Shown: positions 52,270 through 64,000 of the stretch, one piece after another | Numbering within the stretch: position 1 is the first letter of the stretch | Layout: every line of letters begins with the position of its first letter | NCBI GenBank assembly: GCA_947034895.1 | Contig: OX344761.1 | Span: 32,872,863 to 32,936,862, forward strand | DNA from: Rhytidiadelphus loreus | Taxonomy: Eukaryota; Streptophyta; Bryopsida; Hypnales; Hylocomiaceae | Length of the DNA stretch: 64,000 nucleotides | Direction of reading: 5' to 3' | Made by a program: the position numbers and the translations under genes | Notes under the pieces: model-generated | Told to the model about the DNA's origin: nothing | What the model saw: only the letters and a program-made list of their open reading frames with translations | The model's database searches: none

Positions 52270-53254
52270 CACTATACAAAAATAGTTTTTTTTTTTTATG
52301 TTAGAAAAAACGTGGCCCAATGTTCTTTGTGACAGGGTCCACGTCAACATTGGTGTCACCTAAAATCTGTTATAACTGACATGTAAAACAACGTGTAACA
52401 GATATGTTAAAACGTATCTGATTTTGGCATGTTTTTTGTTGACGTCAAGAAGAACGTGTGTTTTTCAGCTTCAAAAAACAAGCCACGTAGAAGACACGTC
52501 AGCAATGCGTCACCTATTTTTGGCGGGCAATGCCACGTGTGAAATTTTTCATCCATTTGGTCAGATCATTTTTGTATCATTTGAAAATTTTATTGGTGTT
52601 TGTTTAGATGTCAAATTAGACGTTTTTTAAAACATCAATTAGTATATATCCTATTCATAAGGCAAGATAAATTAAATTTTTTTTAAAAAAATTAAAATTT
52701 AAAAAAAAATTTAAAAAAATTAACATTTACCTTCAAGTAAATTTTTTATCATAAAATGAAGGAATTTCTTTATCAAAATTTAGTGAAAATGAAGGATTTT
52801 GAGGTTCTACTTATATTTTTTCTCTGCCCATAGAGAGACAAATGATATGGGATAAGTAAAAAAGGAGACATACAATGAATTGTGTTTTTTGGGATGTTCT
52901 TGCGGACGTCTTCAAAGACGTACACGTCTCACTTGACATCTTTGCCTTCTGCCCAAATTGCATTTTTTACCAGCGGTCAGTATTCTATTGCTAACCGCAC
53001 TAACTTTCGCAAGTGCAAAATGTAATTAATGCTAACGTGGACAAACTTGTTGTAAATGATGTTTTCTCGGATGTCTTCAAAGACGTACACATCTCATTTG
53101 ACATCTAGCGTTTTGATGTTTATAGCGCCATGTCTGTATAGACGTCAAAAAAAATTTACACGACTATATACATTAACTTGAAAAAACAGGACGCCTCAAA
53201 AAATATGTGCCGTTATGTGGCTAATGTAACCAAAAATGTAGTTTTCTTATAGTG
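52270..53254. mobile_element. CACTA-type transposon, non-autonomous, 985 bp, TSD TCT
   Basis: It starts CACTATACAAAAATAG and ends with the inverse of CACTATAAGAAAACTAC. The 3-bp duplication TCT flanks it exactly (52267-52269 and 53255-53257). The terminal match is short (CACTATA plus imperfect A-rich sequence). Subterminal ACGT words (GACGTC, AGACGTACACGTCTC) are frequent near both ends. No transposase frame is present. It separates the two copies of the duplicated block. Confidence 0.8.
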
Positions 53255-53539
53255 TCTCAATTCTGGTGCGTTTGCATGGTTTATATTAAAAAAAATCCTC
53301 AATCATTGTTTATCAATTGTAAAGGTTGTTAACTTCAATGTTCTTAGATAGAGTGCTATTAGCTGGTACAACTTGAAAGGTGCGTGTACCCTAAACTCCT
53401 TACTTTTCTTATTTGCTTTGGCTTGTACATTCACATATTATTTTGTAAAGGACAATATATTGTACTAGCATTTCTACCACTCAATCTTTTCCTAGTTTAA
53501 TGAAATTCCCTATTATTCTACGTAGTAGAAAAAAAATTA

Positions 53540-56180
53540 TAAGTTTAGCAAGGAAATATTCTACAGAGAACTTGATAAAGAAAAATAAAGAAATTGCACG
53601 AAATACCTAAAGTAGATGTCGTTGTTCTTGATTCTATAGGCGACCAAATAACATTAGTGCATGTACAACTTCCACAAGTTGTGTTGTGGCGCTATGTGAT
53701 CCTCACTTTGCTTGAGATACCTACCATAACCGGTAATAGTGGAGGATGTTGATAGTACATAGGAAGAATGGTGGAGATGTTGATAGTATATATAGGAAGA
53801 ATGGTAGAGATGTTAGTAAACAATGAATTACCTTCATAGAATATAACCGTCTTGAATTTGTAAAGAATGGAAGGCAAATTTTTTATAGAACAACAATATT
53901 ACTATAATTTTTTATTATTGAGTGAAAATTGAACAAAGTTTTCCAAATACAGTAGAAAAATTTAATAGACACTAAATTTTTTTTAATGTTTTTGAGTTCT
54001 ATTGTTTTGTAAAATAAAAATTCTTTCAATCTCTTATGTGTTTTGATGGCCTTCAGTTCCTTTGAAGATTGAAAAACACAATGCTATTTTTAAAAAACAT
54101 CAACCAAAATCATACAATCTTTTTTGACATGGACAAAAAAATATACTAACAAACAATAGTATTTGAATTCTAGGCTTTAAAAGATTCTACCTGGAAAAAA
54201 ATACATGAAGCGGACTTCAACAAATGTGCTTTTGATGCTTTCTTTTTGCAATGTATGTTACTAGAGTTCTTTAAATTTCTTCCACACAAATCTCATGCAC
54301 ATATACTGCATGATCGTACAATCATGTAATCAAGAAAAAACAAAAACAAAAAGTCTTCATATTTATAATTAAAATTACAATTCCTAATGTTTCTTCATGA
54401 AAAATAGCATTCATCAATGTGGGTTTGAACTCAAACATCCTTAGAAAAAACAATCCATTGAAAAATTGCCTTAAAAAATAAAGGAATTTAGGTGGAATAC
54501 CTAATGGAAATGCTATTATTGCTCTTGACCCTTCAAGCAATCGAGTAGCATGATTGATCTTGAAGCCTTTTCTCTACGTTGTTGGATTGTTGCACACGTG
54601 GTCTTCCAAATAAACCTAGCACATTTAGAAGTAATGTCAACATCATCAACTTTGCTTCATTTCTGAGGAACATGCTCATGAGCCAAAAGAAACTATCAAA
54701 GTTCCAATTTTTTGCTAATGGTGGAATTGTCTTCAAGAAAGAGTGACATTTTTATTTTTAAACAACCAAAGGCAACTTCCACAAAGAACAACTATAGCAT
54801 TCTAATTTAGGAAGACTGAGCATAGAAGCAACTAGCAAGCTTGATAGGAAAGAAATAAGAATTCCAAGTAGCAAATGACAGATTCATCTTTAAGCAATTC
54901 TTCATTGCATCTTTCATAGGGTGAGAATCAAAGCAAGTGCCATTTGCTATAATACATGAATTGAACATCCATTATAATATAAAATAATACCAATATATGT
55001 ATATTAGATTTTTGAATGCCTCATAAAATCTAATTTGCAATTCCTATACACTTCAATTACCTTCAAATGCCAATTGTATACAGATTTATAGGCATTTACT
55101 TTGATATGTAAACAAATTGTTTGTAAATTTTTCTACTTAAATTTTTCTACTTTCCACTACCAGTGAGAATGTGCTGCAATCATTTATGAAAAGTACGCAG
55201 TTTTTATGAATTAAAACCATATAAAACACTAGAAACAAAAAGTATAAACAACCAATTAAGTTTTCTAATGTCATGGGGCAGTTGAGGAAGGTAGTCTATT
55301 CTAAAATCAACTGTGTTCTAAAAGCATACACGACATAGGGATAAATTTTGCTTTCTTCAATGTACCAATAATAAAAAATTTACATTATGTTTTTTTTTAT
55401 TAACCACAATGTTTTAACTTTAAAAATTCCTAACTAATTCCATAGAGATCCAAAAAATATGAAACGATTGGGATTAGATGCCAATTTCATTTTTCTTCCT
55501 ACAAAAATATATTGAAAATTGTTTCAATGAGTTAACCTTCCTCACAAACACAATCAGCTCTTCAATGGTCGCTTGAAGAGAAACTACCTTGTCATCTAAT
55601 CAAATTGCAAAGTGACACTAGATGCCAAATGTAAATTTAATCTTAATAAAACATGGTTCTTATTCTACCAAGCAGATTTCAAGAGATATTCCTACTAGTC
55701 TTTGTGCTATGTTATTAGGCTTCTATGAAATTTTAATGACTTATTGGTAGCAATTCTCAAGCATGGATGTAGTGAACGTGGTCTTCCTTAAGAAATTCAG
55801 TAAAGGAACTTAACAAACATTAAGATTAGAGTGCATACTTTGATACTTTCAAAAGACCAGGCTATATGAAACTTAGGGTTTATTTTGAACTACTTTGTTG
55901 GCTATAAGTGACTTAGCTCAAATGTAGAAACAGTCACAATGAACCTCTCCGTGTCTATGAACAGAGAGTTTGTTGGGGAGATCCCAAGCTTTCAACTGTC
56001 AACGCTTTCTTGTGGTTTAAATTTTGATGCTTTCTCGTAGTTTACATTTAATAAATCTGTTCAAATATTGTTTACCAGTAGAGAGAGTGCCAACTTCAAT
56101 GTGCTTGGGAGGAGTTGCTACTAGCTAGTTCAATGTCAAAGGTGCGTATAGCCTAGAGTCCTTGTTTTTTTTAATTTGCT
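53540..56180. repeat. Diverged duplicated block, copy B
   Basis: Collinear with copy A but shorter: the segment corresponding to about 48.8-50.3 kb is largely missing. Landmarks: AAATACCTAAAGTAGATGTC (53601), TCTACGTTGTTGGATTGTTG (54571), AAGCAAGTGCCATTTGCTAT (54932) and GTGGTCTTCCTTAAGAAAT (55779). Confidence 0.65.
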
Positions 56181-58405
56181 TTGGCTTGTGCATTGACATG
56201 TCGTATTTTAAAGGAAAAAAACAATCATATTGTTCTTAATTTGAGTCTTCATGTAATAGAGTAATGAAAGCAACTTCATAGACGAAGAGATTTGGGTGGA
56301 AACTAGTCCATCAAAACAAGCTGACCACATCTCTAGAGAACAACAAACTCAACATTAGAAATGAGCATGAGTGAGTTGAAACTTTTTGTACTTCTAATTG
56401 CATATACACTGAATTCCAATTGTTTTGTATTCCTTAACCTCACAAAACTTGATTAAAGAAAGTACAGGACCAAGTTGTAGCACAACGATTCAAAACTGGT
56501 GGAACCAAGCTTTGGAAAGCATCAAAATTCAAAACATCATAATTCTATAAGTGCATGCACTCAAACTTCCCCCTTCCCTTCCAAAAAAAAATACTTTGTA
56601 GTTTAAGAAGACCATAGTAAGCCTCAAAGATAGAGAACAATTCGTAAAAAATATTTTCAAGTGTAGCTCTGTACAAGTGACAAACATTTGAGAGATCTTT
56701 AACTACTGTCCCATCTATTGTCAATGGCTACAAATTTGAAAAACGTCTATTTAGGTCTATTGTTGGTGTGTATAAAATTACATATTTGGCTACATCTCTT
56801 TCAAACATTTGATTGTATTTTTGATGGATTAAAGTAGAATCTACTCACAATAATGTTCAAGAACAATGCAAACAAAAATAAAACAAAATAATGTCTTCTT
56901 CTTCCTTCATATGTAATTCATTGAATCTAACTCTACTGAAGTTCATTGACTTGTTCTACCTACAAAGAAGAAGAATGTCCTAAAACTTTGTCAATGTAGT
57001 TTGCAATTTTGTTCACTACAAGTTCTAAAATGTACACTACCATTACAATTTTGTCTACAATGGATTTCCTCCCATTTTGCCTGAAATGGAGTAGTTTACC
57101 TTATATGAGCCTCCACTTTGTAGTCAACTTCCAAGTTTTAAAAGACATTGACTCCACAATTGTACCATTTGCAACAAAAGGCACTCTATATTTTAAAAAA
57201 CAAACTCAATTGTTTTCATATTATTGCATCATCAAAATGAAAAGAAACATATCAAACCAAACAATCAAACTACGGTTGATTGGGAAAAATTTACTATACA
57301 ATAGAAATATTATAGTTTGGTAGAAAATTACTTTAGAAATTCTAATTTCCTTATCCAAGATCAATTTCAATTGAAACTAAAAAAGAAAGATGATGACAAA
57401 AGAAGAAAATAGAAAATGTAGTAGATATTATATGCACTCATGTTAGAATTTATGTGTATTTACTTTAATACATAGAATTACTATGCATATAAAACTATGA
57501 TGATTTAGAGAATTTAGCTCTGATATTCGTGCTTTTTACAAAGCAATGCTTTTCATTTATATATGTTCCTATTTGAAAACATGTTTTCTTTTGTAGAAAT
57601 AAAATGACAACTTTTATTGCAATCATTTTATATTTCCTTCACTTCATTTTAGGTAATTTCATTCAATATATAGAATTTATATTCAATTTATCATTATTGA
57701 TATTTTTCGTTCAATAATGCTAAATGATTAAATATTTTGTTTTAATTTGCAAATATCCTAATAAATATGAAGAAGAAGAAAACAAGAACATTTACCATTA
57801 AATTAAAACATATACAGTGCATTGAACATTGTTTTAGAATATTTAATTTCCATATTTTTAAATCATGTTAAAGATTTATTTAGTTATTTAGAGAAGATTA
57901 AACTGATTTATGAATTGAATTTAAAACTTTTTAAAACTTCATAAATACAAAGATATTTTGTTACTGTATTTAAAAAAAACTTAAGATCAAAGCAACTTTG
58001 TAAAGTTCGATTTCCAAACAACTTGTGTAGCATTGTGCACTTGTCCAAGTGTTTTCCGTGATTTACCTATGTATCCTTTTAGTTTTTAATTTTTAGAATA
58101 ATTTATCAACAATTAAATTAAATTTATAGAAACAAAATTAAATTGAAAACCCATAACTTTCACAGTTAAGAACCAAAAGTGCAAAACAACTTTAGTGCAT
58201 TTTTACTCATTGAGAGCTTTTATTGGCAATGCCAAGAAGTACATCAAAAACTCCAATATTCCATTATCCATAATTTAATTCAATTTACGATTTTTAAAAT
58301 TGCTCACAAATCCATCCTACCTCCCAAAGCAATGATACGACTTTTAGTACAACCCTCGTTGAGTCAAGCTTTCCAACGGTATAAAGAAAATGACCAATGA
58401 GCACA
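56181..58405. other. AT-rich intergenic sequence
   Basis: No gene or mobile-element end was recognised. The longest open stretch (57009-57323, 104 codons) is low-complexity and lacks any motif. Confidence 0.45.
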
Positions 58406-58590
58406 CATCACAAAAAGGACCCTAAGCCTACAATATTGCTTCAATATTGTTTGAACATGACTTGTTGATTCAACATGATGATGGTGTTGCACCCTACAAA
58501 TGTTTCAATATTGAAGCAATATTGAATCAACAAGTCATGTTCAAACAATGTAAAAGCAATATTGTAGGCTCAAGGTCCTTTTTTGTGATG
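58406..58590. repeat. 185-bp foldback hairpin
   Basis: The arms of about 70 nt (58406-58476 and 58521-58590) are near-complementary, with CCTACAATATTGCTT and TTGTTTGAACATGACTTG blocks around a ~44-nt loop. It could be a MITE or a small-RNA precursor. No CACTA ends or target duplication are apparent. Confidence 0.7.
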
Positions 58591-58799
58591 CATAGCCAGG
58601 GATATCTCAACGTTACATACAAAACAAACTAGAACAAACGATACCATTGTATTTTTTTACTTTTTACTTTGCATGCATTAGAAAATAAAGGGTGCAAAGC
58701 GTCTAACCTCTTGATTAATAAATAATGAACTAAGAGGTCAAACTTTCTTCTTTGAGGTATTCATGTTAAAGTTTTGTTTTTAATTGATTTAAAAGCTCA

Positions 58800-59460
58800 A
58801 TACTTTTATCTTTTTTTTCCTTTTTTTTTTCCTTTTTCCTCTCCCCCTCCCCCTCTTTTTGCCTTTTTTGGTCCCGGCGACTCCCCCACTGACCCAAATC
58901 CAGCCACAAGATTTTTGAAAATGATTATTTTTATATTCCAAGCCATCCCCCACCACATAACCCCCGAGCCTTGGGGTCCGGACCCACCACCCCCCAACGA
59001 GCCCCGCCAGCATATCTTTAGCCACGACGTCTCTGGTCCGTTCATCCCCCGCGCAACCTCATTGGTCCACCCAACATCATCCCCTCCACGTCAGCCCAAG
59101 CCCAAGCTCGTCGTCCCCGTTCTCTCGGCCGGTCTGCCTGAGTTGTGCCTGCCTGCCTGCGTCGGCCGATTGTCTCTCCTCCCAATCTCATTGAACCCTC
59201 ACTGGATTCAGTTTCCGCTCCCGTTTTCCAGGAATTTGATTTGATTTTTTGGTTTTTTTTTGGGAGGGGGGCATCGTTTTGAATCATTTTGGAGCCACTG
59301 GGGCTCTGTGTTTGGGGAGCTCTTTGTCTGCAAATATTTGTGGTTGTAGTTGCTCTGCGGACTCTCACAGCGCAAGATCCGTCTTCAGATATTCGTCACA
59401 GATCTTTTGGTTTTCGGATAATCGAATGATCTCTGTCTGTCCGTCTCTCTCTCTGTCTGT

Positions 59461-59509
<49 letters not shown>

Positions 59510-60004
59510 CTTGATATTAGAGTCCTTGGAATGTTTCCGTTCGAGTGGAATCTCTCGTGGCGATGAGATGTGTTGTATTGAGGGTTTGGAGGATTTAGTT
59601 TTTGCCTAGGGTTTTCATGGGGAGAGTGGGTTGGTTTTTGCCTGGGGTTTTGACGACTGCTAGTTGTTGAAGGCGTCTTTCTCTCTCTTTCTTCCTTCCT
59701 CGTCCGGTATGGCCTTGTCGTGTTGCTTGTTTCGGTGAGATGAGTAATCGGAGTAGTAGCGACCAGTGCGTCTTTTTATTTATTTTTGTGATTGTTTGAG
59801 GATTACAGTCTTGAGAGGTTTGGATTAAGTGGGGGGTGGGGTGGGGTGGGAAGGGGAGAACACGTTTTTAGAGGTTTGAATATGGCCGTTTGGATGTGGG
59901 GTTGTCTTGGATAATGATTGTGAGCTAGGGGGTGGGGTAGGAAGAGAGGGGAGGGTGTGAAGAAGAAGGCTTGGGTGGTGGTGAATTTAAGGGCGTGCTC
60001 GAAG
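58800..60004 (+). promoter_or_regulatory. GC- and pyrimidine-rich promoter and leader of the BBX gene
   Basis: Base composition changes abruptly from AT-rich to C-rich at about 58800. ACGT-core sites typical of bZIP factors occur at 59026-59031 (GACGTC) and 59086-59093 (CCACGTCA). An inverted CCAAT box (ATTGG) is at 59061-59065. A (CT)n tract (59464-59506), common in plant 5' leaders, follows. The start site of transcription cannot be fixed from sequence. Confidence 0.55.
59464..59506. repeat. (CT)n microsatellite in the BBX leader
   Basis: An uninterrupted TC/CT dinucleotide run of about 43 nt, preceded by degenerate CTGTCTGT sequence from about 59431. Confidence 0.95.
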
Positions 60005-62571
60005 ATGAAGACTTTGTGTGATGTGTGTGAGGCCGCACCTGCGAGGCTCTTTTGCGCGGCGGATGAGGCGGCTCTTTGCTTGAAATGCGATGAGAAGGTA
60101 TATTTGAATTACGATTGCACCAGGAAATTTCCTAATGGTTTCTTCTTTATTTTTCTTAACGGGTGTTATTGAGGTGTCATTGGGGAACTGAAGCTTGTAC
60201 ACCTGAAAGCGTCTAGAAAAGTCTTTGATCATGGTTCCTATTGTTAAATTTGGTTGGGACTTGTTGGCAGTTGAAGAGGATGCCAATGTGTTCTTAGCAT
60301 GTAGTTTTTGGTCACAGGATGAATGAACCATGAATTTTGATAGGGTTGATTCAAGGTGTATTCATAATCGAAGATGCTAGGGCTCTCATGTTCGGACCAT
60401 TAGGCAAGAATCTATAGGGAATCTACAGGAGCCGCTTTTTGCATGAGGGTTGCAATTAGGTGAAGTTTCCCTAGTAGAGTGAATCGGACGATCATGACGT
60501 CGCAAGTGGTATGGCAATTTCTTATGATTAATGTTTGGCGAGAATATGCTCCTTGTGTTTTGCGTATTCTGTATTGGTACACTGGAAATTGGAGTTTTGT
60601 AGCGGTAGAATCGGGACCCCTCCCCTAGATGTCTCCGGTTCAAAAATGTCTCTAATAGAGATATCTTGTAGTGGAGGTTTCCGATTCTACATCTTTGGTT
60701 TGCAGTTACGTATATCTTGAGTTCTAGAATGCTTAGTGGGTACTACCTCTTGATGCTTAGAATTACCCTTCGCGCATTTTAGAACATTTTGAACGAGTAG
60801 TGTATGTCTTCAGGGGGTTTCAGTTCAATTCTTTCAACACATCAGAACAAGGGACGTGGATACTCTGATCGCTATTTATTGCAGCTGATGTTGTGATTTT
60901 TCTTTTTAGATTAAATAATTCAACTGAGTACTTACAAATATACTTGTATTGATCAAAAGGTTCACAGTTGTAACAAGCTAGCAAACAGACACGTTCGACT
61001 CCAGCTGACGGAATCCAGAGCCGTGCCTCGCTGTGATATTTGTGAGAATGCCCCTGGTAATATTCTGGCATATGATGATTGTATTGTTTTCTGCGTTTTT
61101 TTTGTAATCGTCTATTGTTTTCTTATTGAAGAGTAGTGCTGGATTTTTGAGTTTTTCCTCACTTTTGGTGAACAAGATTTTCTAGTACATCTGCTCTCAC
61201 TGAATCTCTCTCTTTGTTGCAGCATTTTTTTTCTGTGGAATTGATGGGACGTCCCTCTGCCTCCAGTGCGACATGGATGTTCATGTTGGAGGAAAGAAGG
61301 CACATGAGCGTTACCTTATGATGGGACAAAGAGTGGAGGTAAGTGTTCAATTTTACTCATGAGGATTTCAATTGTTGGAAAATGGCATATAGGATCCTCA
61401 TAATCTGTCTTGAGATTGTTTTTTAGAATGAATGATATTGATCACCAACGGTCTTTCAGTTTTTACTTTCCTTTGCTTGCGTCATTTTTTTGGAGTTCGT
61501 ACCTTTAGAGGTCCTCTATTGTGAATAGAAACCTATTGTGCTCTGTTTCTGTGATTCTCGTTTTATCCGGAGGAGTGTGTTTCTAATGTGAATTTCCAGA
61601 TTCTTGACTAGGCGGATGATTAGTAGTCTTGTGCTTCAGGTTACTATTTAGTCGACAATTTTGTGCCAATCGGCTCATATTTGTGACTTCCACGAACTGC
61701 AGCTTCCTTCTAGAACGCCCAGATTTGATGATCCTGTGGACGCTGACAAGCAGCAAGCAGAGCAGAACAATCCAAACAATGACAAGAGCGGGGGACAATT
61801 ACAGGACCAGCACCATCACCACCACTACCACCATCATCACCACCACCACCATCACGATGAGGAAGTTAGGGCAGGGATGCCTGCGTCGAAACCCAGTTGT
61901 GATCAAGATGACAGTAATGCTCCAGCTATTGCTATTGCGGCTGGCGACGAGGAGTCTCTATTGCTAGATGAGTGCCAGCATCAAAATCAATCTCGGATGA
62001 TTGACCTGAATTCTCGGCCGAAGCGCTTACTGAGCCAAGCGTCTGTGCCTGACAAGGTGTGCCTTGGGAGATATCCTCAGGGGAACCCTAAGCCTATCTT
62101 TACTTGCCTCTTTCCTTGGTCTTCATGCTTTCAGCTTACTATATATTTGCCAACTTCTGTTCGTGACGTCAAGTCTATTCCCAGATTTACTTATGCACGT
62201 GGAGGAGTAAGTGTACTGCACTAAATTGTGATGTTACCCACTCGTGCTATTTCAGGGTTGACCTCAAGTCCCGACCTGAACACATGCTGCGTCAGTCGTC
62301 TCTGCTTGACAAGGTTCGCCTTGCCAAGAGTTCTAAACCATTCCATGCATGAATAATTAAATTTTGATCATATGTAGCAGTGTCTCCACCACCCTGTGTA
62401 GCATATGGATAGGTTTACTTGTCTGTTGTACTCCCTTTCAGCCTTTTGTTAAGCCTCCTCATGGTGGTGGGAATGCAGCAGAGTGATGAGCCCACGGCGA
62501 GCAGCGACGATGAAGACATTGGTGTGGTTCCAGAGCTGTCTTTAATGGCTTACCAGAAGGCTACGGAATAG
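60005..62571 (+). CDS. BBX: Double B-box zinc-finger transcriptional regulator (BBX18/19 type)
   Basis: Exons: 60005-60097, 60960-61056, 61223-61338, 61703-62056 and 62479-62571 (TAG), all GT-AG and in phase, giving 250 residues. B-box 1 uses C5, C8, C17, D20, C25, C28, H33, H42. B-box 2 uses C56, C59, C68, D71, C76, C79, H84, H91. All ligands are present and there is no CCT domain, which fits the double B-box clade of BBX18/19/24/25 relatives. The close spacing and [13 protein letters not shown] block fit BBX18/19 best. The tail holds a histidine run (five H, Y, nine H) and [10 protein letters not shown], a DLNxxP EAR-type repression motif. Such proteins act in light signalling in the nucleus by protein partnering. 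The ATG at 60005 is chosen because the frame upstream has no ATG and the family begins M(K/R)TLCDVCE. Confidence 0.92.
62256..62313 (+). other. Possible extra exon: duplicated DLN-motif segment of the BBX gene
   Basis: It starts after an acceptor (TTTCAG) and ends at a donor (GACAAG|GTTCGC). It encodes [19 protein letters not shown], parallel to [19 protein letters not shown] in the preceding exon; the similarity continues into the following intron bases. Joined to a donor at 62059 instead of 62057 it adds 20 codons in frame. Joined to the 62057 donor it gives an immediate TGA. It could be an alternative exon or a decaying duplicate. Confidence 0.55.
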
Positions 62572-63329
62572 GTGGTTAACCTACGAGCAGGGACCCTTCA
62601 CTATCAATGGCGTATTAACGCATTGACAGCACTGGAATAGGTTCAATTCCATGGGTGCGAGCACAAAGGAATGCCCCTCCAAGAATGCAAGCTATAGCGT
62701 TCGAGTGTTGTAGAGAGGTTTCCAAGAAACTATCTTTAAATAGGGCTCGTATATAGAACTCTTGGTCCTGTTGGTACTGTCTGGTGTGGTCTCAGTGTGC
62801 TCCAAATTCAATTTGTCCGTGTCCAGAGTCGAATGGTGCTTCCGACTGATGTGATTCCTTAACCCGTATGTGCTCAAGACCGGTGGAGCTCCCTGACAAT
62901 TTGATAGTAATTTTCCTACTTTCTTGTTTATACTCTTGGAAAACTGGTTCCAGTCGTTCAGTGAATCTGTAGAAATGGTTTAAGAAATGGCTTGAGAAAT
63001 GACAAAAGTTCAACGACAGAGCAGCAAATATTTGAGTCTGTGTTTTACATTATCCTCGGGAGCTTAGTCAAGTGGTTATATGGTACAGTAGTTAAAATAT
63101 CTACCTGTAATTCACCTTGCAGGCCATGAATATGTTCAGGGAATTTTAGTGTTCTACTGCATTTTCTGATACAATAGATAGGTATTGTGTATATTTTTAA
63201 GATGTAGTTTCCGGTAAATGCATGAGAGCATACTCACTTTACTGCACAATAGTCCCCAACGAGTTTATTTGGACTTGTGTCATTGGCTTATTTATTGGTT
63301 ATCAACATCTTAACCCGGAAAGTTTGGTG
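62572..63329 (+). other. 3' flank of the BBX gene
   Basis: Probably 3' UTR followed by intergenic sequence. It is less AT-rich than the intergenic average for the first 300 bases. No further gene is seen. Confidence 0.4.
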
Positions 63330-63700
63330 ACTATGTTTCCACCAAAAACTGTCCAAAACTGTCCAAAACTATCCAAAACTGTCATTTCAAAACTGCCATT
63401 TCTAGTACAAATTTTAGAAAAAACACACATTTTTGGACACATGTAGTATGACCTTGTAGTATGCTAGTTTGAGAAGATGAAAAGAATTTCAGAAATTTCC
63501 ACCGTGTGGATTGCAAGATGTTAGTGTTTGAACTGATAGAAATCCTTTTTTTGATTGTGCGAAAAAGGTCACATTTGTATGAAAAAATGTCCATGTTGGT
63601 GGTGCTTCTTTGGATTCATTCTTCAAGACAAGTTGGCTACATGCTTGAAAATTTTCAGATCAATTGGGATTGTAAGACAAATAAGGGAGAACCACCCATA
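63330..63700. repeat. Dispersed repeat family, inverted copy
   Basis: The reverse complement matches the second half of the copies at 27.2-27.6 and 28.7-29.05 kb (GTAGCCAACTTGTCTTGAAG, ACAAATGTGACCTTTTTCGC, ATCTTGCAATCCACACGGTG). On the plus strand it can be read as GHICMKKCPCWW and KLATCLKIFRS, close to the peptides of copy 2. Confidence 0.65.
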
Positions 63701-64000
63701 ACTAATTGAATAAGTAATTTTGGATATGATCCGGAGTAGTGCAGGGCTAAGCAAATATTTTTGGAGGTGGAAAGACAAAAATGACAGGGATTGCACAAAC
63801 TTTGGTAATTTTATCACTTGAATTGTAATTACTAGGAATTTTGAAAGGCAAAAAGTGCTCCAGACCCATTGCCAATCTCTAGACTCTTCCAATTCCAATC
63901 ACTCAAAAACTATAGTCTTACTAAATTCTTTCTACTTCTTTACTCGCTACTTTGGACCATGTGCCATGAATCTATTAGTCCCAATTTCGAAAAGAAGAAA

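Noticed and set aside
55940..56010. Leucine-rich-repeat receptor exon
   Set aside because: Only one short motif (VGEIPSF) fits and the surrounding frame is not coding-like.
57009..57323. 104-codon open frame
   Set aside because: Low-complexity composition, no motif, no splice context. Likely chance.
58789..59566. Several open frames in the GC-rich stretch upstream of the BBX start
   Set aside because: They reflect C-rich composition and the CT tract. They overlap on both strands and lie in the promoter and leader.
59957..60004. N-terminal extension of the BBX protein
   Set aside because: The upstream in-frame codons begin with GTG, not ATG, and the family starts at the M(K/R)TLCDVCE methionine.
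1..64000. tRNA, rRNA or CRISPR loci
   Set aside because: No cloverleaf with a T-loop consensus, no rRNA core sequence and no spaced direct-repeat array was seen. The minisatellite units are contiguous, without spacers.

Overview
This is an AT-rich nuclear window from a eukaryote with GT-AG introns, dispersed DNA transposons and plant-type gene content. A B-box zinc-finger gene of the plant BBX18/19 type places it in the land plants. A long gene for the sperm-flagellar protein SPEF2/CPC1 points to a lineage that still makes swimming sperm. A moss or other bryophyte is the simplest reading; lycophytes, ferns, cycads and Ginkgo are not excluded. The species cannot be named from the sequence.

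Layout. Positions 1-15368 hold the 3' part of the SPEF2/CPC1 gene on the plus strand: 18 exons, 867 codons plus stop, all phases compatible, with the 5' exons off the left edge. Its introns carry several small foldback elements. Positions 16911-24946 are an almost perfect 8-kb palindrome with a 25-nt loop. I found only two base differences and one 61-bp deletion between the arms. Each arm carries a broken copy of a plant EF-hand-like gene, an 8-unit minisatellite and one exon of an unidentified second gene. Positions 24947-38490 are mostly repeat relics, including a dispersed family with further copies near 29.5, 31 and 63.5 kb.

Positions 38490-45030 are a large decayed minus-strand gene of unknown family, split by a 2.4-kb CACTA transposon. 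When the transposon and one copy of its 3-bp target duplication are ignored, the old reading frame runs through the insertion point. Its stop codons are all explicable as C-to-T changes. Two more CACTA elements with exact 3-bp target duplications lie at 46710-47883 and 52270-53254. The first sits inside the terminal repeat of an older foldback element. The 45-56 kb stretch is otherwise a diverged direct duplication.

Positions 58800-62571 are the BBX gene: a GC-rich, pyrimidine-rich promoter and leader, two B-boxes, a histidine run, a DLNSRP EAR-type motif, and a partial tandem duplication of the motif exon. The two intact genes have unrelated roles (flagellar central apparatus; light-type transcriptional regulation). 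The rest is transposon and repeat biology.
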